DNA from: Amborella trichopoda
Lineage: Eukaryota; Streptophyta; Magnoliopsida; Amborellales; Amborellaceae
Reading direction: 5' to 3'
Length of the DNA: 64,000 nucleotides
NCBI RefSeq assembly: GCF_000471905.2
Contig: NW_006500065.1
Location: 652,792-716,791, forward strand
Part shown: one piece after another, positions 35,781 through 46,440 of the stretch
Layout: each line of letters begins with the position of its first letter
Numbering within the stretch: the first letter of the stretch is position 1
Made by a program: the position numbers and the translations under genes
The notes under the pieces: generated by a model
What the model saw: the letters and a program-made list of their open reading frames with translations, nothing else
Database searches by the model: none
What the model was told of the DNA's origin: nothing

Positions 35781-35815
35781 CTGAAAGACACCCATTTTTA
35801 GAGGGTGTCTTTCAG
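35781..35815 (+). other. LINE E 3' UTR hairpin
   Basis: Perfect 13-bp stem: ctgaaagacaccc at 35781-35793 and gggtgtctttcag at 35803-35815, with a 9-base loop. It sits 56 bases before the poly-A. The same structure, with one mismatch, is in LINE A. Confidence 0.8.
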
Positions 35816-35959
35816 TTACTCACAATTTTGTAACTACTATTGTCTTAATAATAAAATGTTAACAGTTCTCAAAAAAAAAAAAACATGGTACCACTCAAAA
35901 CACCAGATAGAGGTTATTCAGCAAATCGAAAAATAAATTTGAGGAAAGAATTAGTAGGA

Positions 35960-37000
35960 AAGGATTCAGGATGCAAAACAAGATCAACGACCCGAAAAGT
36001 CCCGAACCTTATAGTTCTTACATTCCATGTGACTAGACAAGTCCTATTCTTTTGAACTAGCTTCTTTTCCCACGCTCGTCTTAAATGACATGGAAACCTT
36101 TGCCTACTTATCAATGCAACTGGGTGTCATCGCGGCGCGTTGCTTCCTATCCCTTGGTCATTTCTTACTACACCCGGGTTCCGATACCACACGTTGCTTA
36201 CAGGGAACAACTTAGCATGAACATATAGCATGGATTCAGAATTCAGAAAAGATGTGGCAAAGTTTTACGCTGGCTGTGCTACCTAACACAGCCCTCCTCC
36301 TTTATCTAGGCTTGGGACTGACATGACCGGCTTGGGACTAGCTGTGGCGGAGTTAGATACCCTATGGTATGTTTTCTCTAAATCAATATGGTCCATGCAG
36401 AGGTCTTTTCTCTTTTTCGTAAACTTCTCAATCAATTGCCTAAGTTGGAAATTAGCCTCATTTGTGGACCTCCATACATAAAACTGTTTTCTGATACACT
36501 CCTTTCATGTCATAGTCATTCCTCAATTACTCTCTCCCGCACCTTCGTAGTGTGGCTTTTAAGTTTGATCCCTCGATAATTCGTACAATTCTGCATGTCT
36601 CATTTGTTCTTGTATATAGGTACCACAAAACTTTTTCTCCATTTGCCTGGTATTTTCTATGTTCTCAAAATCTTGTTGAACTTGGTCAACCAGAATATGT
36701 CCGTCTCTCCCATGCACTTCCAAATCTCATTAGGATACCATCTAGTCTTAAAGCCTTTCCTATCTTCATCTTTCTCAAAGCTTCTTTCACTTCATATATT
36801 TTGATCCTACAAATGTATTTGTGACCTTTGATGTCATTTATGTCAAAGGTTCCTCCTAACATTGTGCTTCCATAGTGGTCGTCATTTAATAATATTTTTA
36901 AATTCCCCACCTTTCATTGACTTCATCATCCTTCACTAAGACCCTCTAATCCTCACTCTTAATGCATTTAGCATTATCTAGATCTCTACACTTCCTCTCT
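35960..37000 (-). mobile_element. RTE-2: RTE LINE pieces, minus strand
   Basis: Two parts. The right part (37000-36370) parallels RT of RTE-1 and RTE-3, with the same cacttcc..atctt and ttgatccctcgataattc blocks. The left part (36345-35960) reads on the minus strand as a 5' leader followed by CLVTWNVRTI, the start of an RTE endonuclease. On the minus strand the RT piece therefore precedes a new 5' end, so these are two separate insertions lying head to tail. Confidence 0.65.
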
Positions 37001-38528
37001 CATTTTTGCTAGTTTGAAGACATCAATATATATTTTCACTTTATAAATACTTAAATCTTTGCACTCGAAAGTTCATTGGCTGTGACTAGGATTGTATGGG
37101 GTTGGAAGGTTTTTCTCGTTGGGCTTAGAGAGGACTGTCCACAGCAACAAAATTCCACAGGCATTTTCCTGCTTTAGTGGTCTTCAGGGTTCGTTTTTTT
37201 TTGGGGAGGGGGGGGGAAGTCTGTTGACGTTGCTTAAGTGGTCTTTAGTTTGGTGTTTAGCAGCAACATATTCTTCCACATCTGATCCAGCACAGATAAG
37301 TGACATTTGCAGCATTCACAAAGAAAAATGTAGGTGGTGGTTAGAGAGGACTATCCACACCAACAAAATTTCACATGCATTTTCCTATCTGGACGCATCT
37401 GCTTCTGTATTCGCTCTCCTGATTACATGAATAAAATTAACATTGTAAAAATCCTTGATTTCCACAGGACTTTCCATAATTTATGCCATTGGGTATCTTT
37501 TTATGGCATTCATGATTTGCCCTCAGTAGCCCATGGCCCTTCAAGAATCTATTTCAAGATGACTTTGACCACTACTCAGTTGTTCACTGATACTTAGGCC
37601 AGTTTGGATGGCCTAAATTTAGGAACAGTGCCGGTTTACCCCTCCATCCAGAACGATTGTATCTCCCTATGTGGGCATGATAGTCACATGATTGACCAAT
37701 CGTGTCATCCTTGTGGTTATAAGGATTAAGAGAATCCTCAATTCTTGAACCTGGGAGAACTATTTAATGAGGTTAGACTGATGAGCTACTCTGAAATTGA
37801 CTTCTGATCAGTACCTGGATAAGTCCCATGATAGGGCCCCACACCCCTTCGTGCTGGAAATTTATGCCTAGAACACCCATGCTTTCTTCAGTAGATTGAT
37901 TGCTCCCTTCCAGAACAGCCTAGCTTTCACATAAGTGAGATGATTTAAGACATAAACGTGGTAAAGCTTCAGAGGGCTTTGTCATACTTGACGTAGATAT
38001 GACATTGCTAATCGTAATCTACATGTGATCTGGAGTTTCTGTTATCCCTGTGTAGGTTAAGGGGACTATCTTAATTTTATTTGTTTGAAGAGAATATCAT
38101 TCTCCTGCAAGGTTGTGGGTGTACCTATACATATATCAATCATTCAGAGTAGCAGAGGATAATGTTCATACCATCACATACTGATCATGATGGGTTCATA
38201 GCAAAGTCTTTAAGCTTTGAGATGTTGCTACCTATGCTTGTATTGCATTTATATGTGTAAGTGTAAGTTTTTGTGTCATGCCTCTTCACTATTCATGAAT
38301 AGCAAATATGTGAAGAATCACCTGACAAGCTGCATCTTAGATTTAATAGTTGTTTCAAACTAGAAGGTAGAAAAGTTGTCCTTTCTTATTTGATGGAATG
38401 TTGTAACCTGAAAAATGAAATTGTTGGTACATGGATATTAGCATTTGATATGATTTATATTTCTGTTTCAATACCCTTTCAGTCATGCCAATTGATATTC
38501 ATCCCATAATTGTTCTTTCTGGGATCAG
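37001..38528. other. End of intron 3, no gene seen
   Basis: AT-rich intron DNA. It includes an old local duplication: agaggact(g/a)tccaca.caacaaaat...gcattttcct at about 37130 and 37347. A poly-T/poly-G stretch lies at 37195-37216. It ends at the acceptor of exon D. Confidence 0.55.
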
Positions 38529-38693
38529 GTTGTCATTGATCACAGGATACTGGATAAAAACATGAATGAGATCAAGGGTGTTCTTGTATCAGCTCTTGCA
38601 TGCAATGGACAGGTTTCAGATGCGCTTGGAGTATATGACGAAACTAAGGAAGCAGGGTCTACACCAGAGCCAAAAGCTATAATTAGCCTTATT
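38529..38693 (+). CDS. PPR gene, exon D (55 codons, phase 0-0)
   Basis: The acceptor is tctgggatcag at 38528 and the donor is the ideal gtaagt at 38694. The exon reads VVIDHRILDKNMNEIKGVL, then VSALACNGQVSDALGVYDE and TKEAGSTPEPKAIISLI. It contains one complete repeat (IKGVLVSALACNGQVSDALGV with the TPEPKA turn) and part of the next. It is followed by a normal short intron, so exons D, E and F form a compact cluster within this otherwise stretched gene. Confidence 0.9.
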
Positions 38694-38853
38694 GTAAGTT
38701 TTATTAAGTCCTGTCTAGTCAAGTTATCTACATTTTTGATACTTGATTGGTGGAAAAAGATCTTAGAGCTGCAATCAAACCTGCTTTATGATTAAGGAAA
38801 AGTGCATCTCACGGTACTTGATTTGTTCCACACTTCTATTCATGATTTTGCAG

Positions 38854-38981
38854 GACTCTCTTCGTTCAGAAGGAAACTTGCATAAACTGCTCCAGTTGTT
38901 GTGTGATTTGAATGATGTGAACCACTGGTGCGATGGCTGTGGCAGGATTGTTAACTATTGTGTTCGTTTTAGAAACTTGAG
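38854..38981 (+). CDS. PPR gene, exon E (phase 0-2)
   Basis: The acceptor is gattttgcag at 38853 and the donor is ttgag followed by gttagt at 38982. It reads DSLRSEGNLHKLLQLLCDL, then NDVNHWCDGCGRIVNYCVRF and RNL, and shares a split Ser codon with exon F. The helical pattern continues but the PPR consensus is weak, as is common in this part of long P-class proteins. The 160-bp and 140-bp flanking introns are typical plant introns. Confidence 0.88.
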
Positions 38982-39121
38982 GTTAGTTTAACCATAGTAT
39001 ATATTTGCACAGACTGATAGTTTTTCAAGTCAGCTAGTTTATTTACAGCATATATTGGTATGGACCAATACTTTTTCATGTGCCCTCTTCTCATTTAATC
39101 CTAGTGTTACTTTTCACTCAG

Positions 39122-39191
39122 TTGTGCTGTTGAACTACTCAAACTGCTCAAGGAGAAGGACGAGTTGCATGCCAACATTGTTTGTGATCAG
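39122..39191 (+). CDS. PPR gene, exon F (phase 2-0)
   Basis: The exon begins after cactcag at 39121 and ends with gatcag before gtctcc at 39192. The joined frame reads CAVELLKLLKEKDELHANIV and then CDQ. It is a short Leu/Lys-rich helix. The donor gtctcc is weak, but the exon 13.9 kb further on resumes in phase 0, which supports the cut. A further small exon hidden in the long intron cannot be excluded. Confidence 0.83.
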
Positions 39192-39875
39192 GTCTCCATC
39201 TCCTTTTTGACTGTTTGTTCCTCTTATGTTTGCATCACCATTGCATGCTTGTTTTGGTTTATCATCCAAGCCAATCTTAGAAGATATGTTTCCTCAGGGA
39301 TGATAATCTAACTTTTGGGATACTGTAACTTTTGTTATTTCTTTTATCAATTTTCGTTGTATCATCCAACCATGGTTATTTCGGCATTGATGCATATGCC
39401 TAATAGTTAAACAGTCAGTTTGTTTGCTTTGAATCAACAGTGAGAGTCATCATCTGGGCTGAAAAGAAGATTGTAGCCCCTTGGAAAGTTAATGACAGTC
39501 TGTCGGTACAATTTCATCATGTCCCTCAGAGTGCTAATGAGATGGCACACTTCTAGCGAAAGGAGTGGACAGTTTGAGTTTTTCTATAATACAGCCTTGA
39601 AGTGTGGCTCTCAAGATGCCCCCATTGACATCTCTTTGGTGTTCGAGATTTACTTATTTGGCTGTATTATCTCGCAATATTACTGAATAGATTTAGCTAC
39701 TTTATTAAAAAAACAACAAAATAAAATTGGCTACCTTCCCTTAAAAAAGAGAATCAATAATGGAAGTGTCTTGTAGTTTTGACCCAAACCAGTCTGTCCT
39801 TGTGGGCTTCAAAGGTTTCTGACATGGTATCAGAATTGGGCTCTGCTCAAGTCATTAATCTCAATTAGAGATCGC
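39192..39875. other. Intron 6 start, possible primer-binding site
   Basis: Plain intron, then at 39821-39841 the string gacatggtatcagaattggg. It resembles an LTR end (ca) followed by a primer-binding site for initiator Met-tRNA. No element body follows, because LTR-A3 begins about 40 bases later. It may be a decayed TRIM or copia start. Confidence 0.4.
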
Positions 39876-40880
39876 TGGGATCTGTGGCCTTTAAAGCCTG
39901 TGCGAGCATATAATAAAAGAATTATAGTGGATTATACATTTTAGTGGGAGTGTGTTGGTTGGTGAACCTAGGGTTAGGCCGTCTATAGCTGGGGTCATTT
40001 CCAAAACCTTACCACTAAGCATATGGCACTGCCAAAGAGGATTTTTCAGATATTCATTACTTGTAGAGGTTGGAGAGATGCTAAGAGATGGTTTGTAGGC
40101 CAAGAAAGCTTTATGGTCTCTTGTGTGCAGATGTAGGCCTATGAGATAAAGGCTAAATGCTCGATAAACTTTTACATGCCATGTACACATAACAACTGCA
40201 TACTAGGAAGCAAACCTGAAAAAGTCTTATACATGTGTATAGAGAGAGTCTCCCTTCCATTATAGTAATATGTGCACATGACTTTCTCTTAATGGGGGAC
40301 CTGTAATCCACTTTTTGGGACGTGGTTGCACATTTTCGCATGGCATGTATACATAACAGCCGCATACCGAGAAGCAACCCTAAAAAGGGATACGTATACA
40401 CGTGCATAGGGAGAGCCTCCATTGCACTATTGTGATATGTGCACATGACTTTCTCTTAATGGGGGACTTGTAATCCACATTATGGGACCGTGGTTTCACT
40501 ATTTATTGACCAGTTTTGATGAGCCAATCATGAGACCCTTATCATGAGCTTATGGGTCATGGGTCTCATTGGGTTGGCTTGAGAAGATAGTCGAGGATTA
40601 CGGTTACTAGGTCGGGTGGAGTGCCCTGACAATCAATTTTCTTTACCCATTGGTAGCAATCCACTTCTAGAAATTATGGTTTCAACTAAAGAACTATTGT
40701 GCTTTTTAAAAAAAAATTGGAATTTTGAAAATTATTTTCAATAGTGAAAAACCCTTAAAGGGATTTTAAAAGTTTCTAGGATAAGGGAAGGGGCTAGGAG
40801 GAACACATGGGGGCATTTGGATCCAGCCCCACATGTGCATCACACCCACACAACCATAGGGCCCACATGTCACACATACT
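39876..40880 (+). mobile_element. LTR-A3: partial copy of the 2-kb LTR family, plus strand
   Basis: Matches LTR-A1 and LTR-A2 in opposite orientation over its first half: tgtggcctttaaagcc, tttagtgggagtgtgttgg, gccaatcatgag, atgggtca, ggtggagtgccct, and the block of gggctag with cacatg. It contains a 165-bp tandem duplication not present in the other copies. It stops near 40880, about 1 kb short of a full LTR, where Copia II begins. Confidence 0.65.
40176..40504 (+). repeat. 165-bp tandem duplication inside LTR-A3
   Basis: Two copies sharing catgta(c/t)acataaca and gtgcacatgactttctctta, offset by 164-167 bp. Confidence 0.85.
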
Positions 40881-41037
40881 GGAAAAACTCGTAGTTCCAA
40901 TTAGGTTTTGCAGTTTTTCCCTCTCTGCTTTTAGTAATATAAAACTGATTTCAAAGGTGTGTGAGACCAATTTGGACTCTCACGTCACTCTTGCTTCCTC
41001 TTCCTCTTCTCTTTTCATCTCTCTCCCTTTTTTAACA

Positions 41038-41050
41038 TGGTATTAGAGCT
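41038..41050 (+). promoter_or_regulatory. Copia II primer-binding site (Met-tRNA type)
   Basis: tggtattagagct directly after the LTR end aca differs by one base from the usual tggtatcagagc complement of initiator Met-tRNA. Confidence 0.7.
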
Positions 41051-41122
41051 TTGATCATTTTCTTCCCTCTTGTTTTCTTTTCTATTCTAAATATTTCGTC
41101 CCTTTTAATCTTCTTCCCTCTT

Positions 41123-41476
41123 TGTTTTTGAAGGTAAGGTTAACTTCATTAAAATAGGAAAATTACAAGATTTCTAATCCTAAAGAAGGCAATCCCACTG
41201 ATTGGGTGCTCAGATAACAAGAGATAGAAATAAGTGAGAGAAGAAAAGGAGAAAAATAGAAAAACTAAAGAAGAAAAAATGGGCTGAACCCGAGATGATA
41301 GAGAATGAGGAGAAGAGGAAAGAAGAGGAAAAAAGAGAAAAGAAAAACCTAAAGCCCTACATATGAATAACAGATGCAATCTCGTTTCGAGGAACAAAGT
41401 GCCTTAAGGTTAGAAACGAGAGCCTCCGATAGTGGCTGCTGACAGCGATGAATGTAAGGCTCCTCCGGGCTACATG
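41123..41476 (-). mobile_element. 354-bp 5'-truncated LINE in the Copia II leader, 17-bp TSD
   Basis: Flanked by perfect repeats taatcttcttccctctt at 41106-41122 and 41477-41493. On the minus strand it matches the last 350 bp of LINE F (48640-49020): gtagggct then ttctttaggtttttctttt, attgcc(t/c)tctttaggatta, and a final cagttaacctt-like end. It is a 3' UTR-only copy of the LINE F family with almost no poly-A left. Confidence 0.87.
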
Positions 41477-43703
41477 TAATCTTCTTCCCTCTTAAATTTC
41501 TTTTTAACTAAGAAAGAAAAGAGGGTGACTACCTAGGGTTGTTTGGTCTGAACCCTGTGGCCCATGTGGGTCTGTGTTTAATGTGGTGATGTTGCTGTTC
41601 TTGCGATTCCTCTTTAAAGACGCAAGTTTCTGGGCAACTGTGGATGATTCGCTGAAGTTTTCTCTAAAAAACTCATTAAAGTTTTTTGTGTGGATAGGTA
41701 TTGCCCTTGTCTACTCGAAGTGACAGCATGGTGATGCTCGGATTTGGATACTGGGGTGTTGCCCTAGTTCTTTTACTCCTTTTTTTTTCCTTGATGTTTT
41801 AGTGGTGGGTACCGAACTTAAGATGTAGCGTTGCTCGACGTGTATTGCTAACCACTCAAGCTCAAGACTGATTCTTGTGTTGCTTGAGTTTGTTCAAATT
41901 TTAGAAAGTAGCTATGCTCAATGTGAATGATAAGTATTTCTTTATCTTTTGATTAATTAAAAAAAAATCGTTCCTAGCATTTTACTATACTCGGTGTTGG
42001 TGATTGTATTCAATTGACCCTAGTTGGCTTATGAAATTAAACCCAAGACCTTCAGTCTTCTTGAACATGTGGGGATACAAATTACTTCAGTAAAGTTAAA
42101 TGAATCTAATTATGTTGTATGGGCTCAGTCTGTTAAAGTATCCTATAGTGCTAGGTGAAATTAAAATATTTGACTGAGGATTAGCCTAGTGAGTTTGATA
42201 GTAGATTTGAATAGTGGATGAGAGAGAATTACATAATCATGACCTAGTTGTGGAGCAGTATGGAGCCTCAAATAAGTGCAAATGTGATGTTTCTTAGCAT
42301 TGTTAAAGAAATTCCTGACTCTTTAAAAGATATATTCATCATATAAGAACATCTCATGGGTATGAACTGTTTCATAAAATGTTTTGGTTGCAACAAGGTA
42401 ATAAGAGGGTGAGTGAATATTATAGTGCCCTTAAAGGCATGTGGGAAGAGCTGAATCTATATTAGCTTATATTTGGTGATGTAGAACTACAAAGGAAGCA
42501 TCATGAAGCATTTAGAGTTGTCAAATTTTTATTGGGTCTTAAACCTAAGTACCATTATGTTTGAGGACAGATTTTGGCAAGCAGTGAGCTGCCATTTCTT
42601 AATAATGTGTCTCTCCGCATTCAATGTGTTAACATATCTGCCTCTCCTAAACTTTCTTTTGTCTTCAGTCAATGTTCAAAAAGGCAGAGGTGCCCGCCAC
42701 TTAGGTGGTTAGGGGGGCCTGTCCGCCTAGGCAGACGCCCAGGAACAAGGACAAGGTATCCTTGGCTCCCCCCCACCCCCTAAAAAAAATAAAAATAAAA
42801 CGAGAAAAGTTCGTAGGGCAGGGGTTTGGGCCCCTTAGGGATTTCTCAGTCTATAAGATTTGGTCTAAATATTCACAAAAAATATCAATTTAATTCGAAT
42901 TTTCAAACTATTCACTAGATATATGCCCAGACCGGTAAATATTCACAAAATATTCCATCCACAAACATGTAAAAAAATAAAAAAAAGAAAACAAAAAATA
43001 ACAAATTGCACTAAGATTTTCAAAATGAATTTGATATAAGTCCAAAGTCCGAACCAGGAAATATTCACAAGATATTTCAAGTTTTCCCCTTTTAGGAGCC
43101 GTTTTCACTTGGTCTAACCATGCCCCCATACCAATCATGTCTAAGCTGGACAGATTCTTAGGTAATCAACAATGGGAAACTTAGTTCCCTGGTACCACTT
43201 CCCAAGCCCTCACAAAAACAACTTTTGATCATAAGCCCATCATATTAGATACTAATCCCTCTTCTTGCACCCATAAACCTTTTCTATTTGAATTACATTG
43301 GCTATAGGAACCTACTTTCATGCCAATACTTGCCTCAGTGTGGTCTTCTACCAATGTAACTGGCTGGGCAGGTTTCAAATTATCTCGCAAACTCCAAAAC
43401 CTTAAAGCAGCACTCAAAATCTGGAGTAGGGACCTTCCCTCGAACTTTAAGACCAGAATTAGAGACTCGTCAGCCTCAATCTTGGAAGCGGATCAGTTGG
43501 AAGAAACTAGACCCCTATCTTCCCTAGAAAGACAATCTAGAAACCAAGCTAGGATTTACCTCTTCCAAACTCTGAAACAAGAGGAGACCTACTAGTACCA
43601 TAGATCTAGGATCAAATGGCTCAAACAGGGAGACCGAAACACAGCTTTCTTTCATAAAACGACTAGCGCAAGATGAAGTGCAAATGCTATCACACGAATC
43701 ATT

Positions 43704-44780
43704 TTTTTTTGATAAAAGGTAACGTTGTATTAATGGGTAAGGATTGTACAAGAGAGAGGAGGCCAAGTTCACCCCCTAAGGGATGGACTGGAAAAATACA
43801 GACAGTGAATCATGTACAAGAAGGGTTTGTAAGACCTCCCAAAAGAAAATTTTACATGAAGCTTTCAAAAAATACAAAAAATAGGGGAGGCCAAGAGAAG
43901 CCAGGTGAAGTGCTATGGAAGCGAGCTGCGCCAGAGATCTTGTGGAAAAAAGGAGACGATCCCGGCTTGATCTTGTGATTGCCTATTAGCTCCTTTCGCC
44001 AAGCGATCCGCGAAATCGTTGGACGTCCTCCAAGTATGCCGCCATAAGACGTCCATATCCTTGCAAAGATGATCAATTTCATCGAATGTAGAGGTTAGGA
44101 ATCATGGCTGAGTGGAGGCCCTACTAGCCCATGAGAGAGCATTCTTTGAATCTCCTTCTATGATAAGGTGTAAACCCCAAGAGCAATTAAACTTTTTCAG
44201 TCCTTGAAGGAGGGCCAAGGCTTCAGCAATGTGTGCTTCCATGATGCCAAGGTCCTCTGAGTAAGAAAGAAGTACATTGCCTAGGTGGTCTTTGAAAACC
44301 CCCCCTGCCCCTGCTGGTCTGGGATTTCTTAAGGAGCAACCATCAAAATTAAGTTTGATGGTTTCTGCTGAGGGTGGTTGCCAGAAATTGGATCTTTGTG
44401 GCTGTCGCAGACAATGGAGGAGAATATCCTTCCAATGGGGGAGGAACTGGGTCCTTTGTAGCCCCGAGAAGGTCTTGTGATTTGAGGCCTAAAAGGTGAT
44501 CAAGGATATCACCTTGTACAGGAGAGCTGAAGCCTGTAGTTTAGCACCTCAAAAAATACAGTTGTTTCTTTCCACCCAAATGGTCCACAGGGTTGCAGCT
44601 ATTGTTGCCTTCCAAAGAGCTCTGTCAGCCTTTGGCCAAGGGGTGTGGAGCTCATAGGAGATGAGCACTTTTACAGTGGGTGGAATTACCCATTCGATAC
44701 CAAACAGTAGCAAAATGTTCCCCCAAAGTTCAAAGGAGAAATCACAGTGTAGGAAGAGGTGAGGGTTTGACTCCTCATCT
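43704..44780 (-). mobile_element. LINE G: 5'-truncated LINE inside LINE F, 19-bp TSD
   Basis: Perfect 19-bp repeats tgctatcacacgaatcatt (43685-43703 and 44781-44799) flank a 1077-bp minus-strand insert with a poly-A seen as T-run from 43704. It holds the end of ORF2: zinc-finger HLFLHC-like at about 44760, WTIWVERNNCIF-like linker, and RNase H at about 44400-44000 with KLNFDGCSLRNPRPAGAGG, LIIEGDSKNALSWASR and RTSNDFADRLAKGANRQ in frame with few breaks. All catalytic acids of RNase H are readable. It is the best-preserved LINE end here. Confidence 0.92.
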
Positions 44781-44799
44781 TGCTATCACACGAATCATT

Positions 44800-46440
44800 G
44801 TTGGCTCCCAAACCTTTTCAGAGCCTCACCATATCAATAGTTTCTTCATTAGATTTTTCTCAAATCTTTTCTCCCAGCCCAATTCTTGCCCCACCCTAAG
44901 CAGCATGACTTTCAAATCTATTTCCCTAGAGGCCTCGGTAATGTTAAGGAAACCTTTCACTTATGAAGAGATCAGGAAGGCTACTTTTGATCATCTGAAG
45001 GACAAATCTCCAGGCGCTGATGGCTTTCCTACTGCCATTTTCCAAAACCTTTAGGAGGTTACTTCCCCTGATCTTATAGCTTTCTTTCAAGAATTTTTTC
45101 AGAGAGGAAGGCTTAATTCTACACACAAGGCTACCTTTATAGCCTTGATCCCTAAAATTGAAGGAGCCCATAGGATGAAGGATTTTTGCACAATTAGTCT
45201 CCTAAATTCCTCCTATAAAATCCTAGCTAAAGTGCTAGCTTCTCAGCTCCAACAATCTCTTGTCTCCATTTCCTCGTCTCTGTCAACATTTGTAGCTAAC
45301 AGACAAATTTTGGATGGGGCCTTGTCAGCCCATGAGGCTATTCACTCTCGATCCCTCTCAGGACAACAAGGTTTAGTCATAAAACTAGACTGAGAAAAGG
45401 CTTATGACATGGTAGATTGGGATATCCTGGATTCCATCCAATCTAAAATGGGCTTTGGTCCCAAATGGAGAAAATGGATCTCCGAATGCATCACAAATCC
45501 CTCAATCTCCATTCTCATTAACGGATCCCCAGAAGGATTCTTTCAAGCAAAGAGGGGCCTTAGGCAAGGCGACCCTCCCTCACCTTTCCTCTTCATATTG
45601 ATAGGCGAACCATTTAGTCAGGGAATTTCTCGCCTTTATGAATCTGGTTCTCTCATGAGTTTCTAGACTTCACACCTAGGTCCAACAATTACCCATCTCC
45701 TCTATGCAAATGACACCCTCATCTATTGCGATGCTAATCCTTCTCAAGTAGATTGTCAGTGGCGCTTTCTAAGAACTTTTGAACTTCTTCCAAGAATGAA
45801 AGTCAATCTCTCTAAAACCAAAATGATTGGAATACATGTGGAAGCATGAGTTCTTCACAGGTTGGCCTATCATCATGGATGCGCCACTGATACCATCCCT
45901 TCCTCATACTCAGGTCTCCCATTATGCGGCAAGCCTAAGAAAAATGTGTGGGACAACCTGATAGAGAGACTCACATGGAAATTTGCTTCTTGGAAAGGTA
46001 GATACCTATTCGGAGGTAGAATCACCTTAATTCGAGCCACTCTTGCTAGTATTCCCATTTATTTCATGGCCCATGCCCCTTTTCCAAATCCCCATTTCGG
46101 TCATTCTGAAATTGGAAAAACTTTGAGAGATTTCCTCTTATCAGGGGTGGAAGATACCAAGAGAATTCACCTAGTGGCATAGGATCTAGTGTGTCTTCCG
46201 AAGAAATTCGGTGGTCGGGGTATTAAAAATCTTAGACTTATGAACCACGCCCTTCTAGGGAAATGGTGGTGGAAATTCTCCTCCCCCTACCCCCTTCTAT
46301 GAAAAGAGGTTATTCAAGCTAACTATGGACTAAATGGGGACGATTGGCTTCCTAGATCTCCTCCTCACAGATCTTCTGGGGCCTGGAAAAGTACTCTTCA
46401 ACCAGGACAGAATTTACCAATAGAATTAGGTACCTTTTAG
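44800..46440 (+). pseudogene. LINE F reverse transcriptase remnant
   Basis: Frames at 44680-45054, 45145-45393, 45409-45666 and 45862-46182 give KSPGADGFPTAIFQNL, ALIPKIEGAHRMKDFCTISL, RQILDGALSAHEAIHSRS, LRQGDPPSPFLF and a catalytic motif LLYANDTLIYCD (Y-A-N-D at 45703-45714). The thumb reads SYSGLPLCGKPKKNVWDNL and GVEDTKRIHLVA. Stops at 45052, 45394, 45664, 45847 and 46180 make it non-functional. Confidence 0.82.

Larger units (their letters stand above)
32862..35882 (+). mobile_element. LINE E: L1/RNase H LINE, 5'-truncated, plus strand
   Basis: Starts at the KAPGPNGF block before the RT and continues through RT, thumb, zinc finger (about 34790-34850), RNase H (about 35200-35640), 3' UTR hairpin (35781-35815) and poly-A (35871-35883). 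It is the same subfamily as LINE A, with long stretches nearly identical. A weak duplication acacggta/acatggta (32854 and 35883, one mismatch) may be the target site. ORF2 has several stops, for example at 33476, 33825 and 34107. Confidence 0.87.
40881..42673 (+). mobile_element. Copia II: LTR end, leader and gag (5' part)
   Basis: The LTR ends tttttaaca at 41037 and is followed at once by a Met-tRNA primer-binding site. The leader (41494-41990) and gag (42100-42670) match Copia I. The gag reads with stops (for example YLFHKMFWLQQG, YSALKGMWEEL, QILASSELPFLNNVSLRIQC). The leader is cut by a 354-bp LINE (41123-41476). The gag is cut at 42673 by a hAT-like element and resumes at 49628. Confidence 0.72.

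Noticed and set aside
29796..36345. One Gypsy LTR spanning LINE E with TG...CA ends
   Set aside because: The right end coincides with an RTE 5' leader and the flanking 5-mers do not agree, so the exact LTR limits were not claimed.
43320..43595. Possible host gene (FKLSRKLQNLKAALKIWSRDL)
   Set aside because: This is the pre-RT segment of plant L1 ORF2 and continues into LINE F reverse transcriptase.
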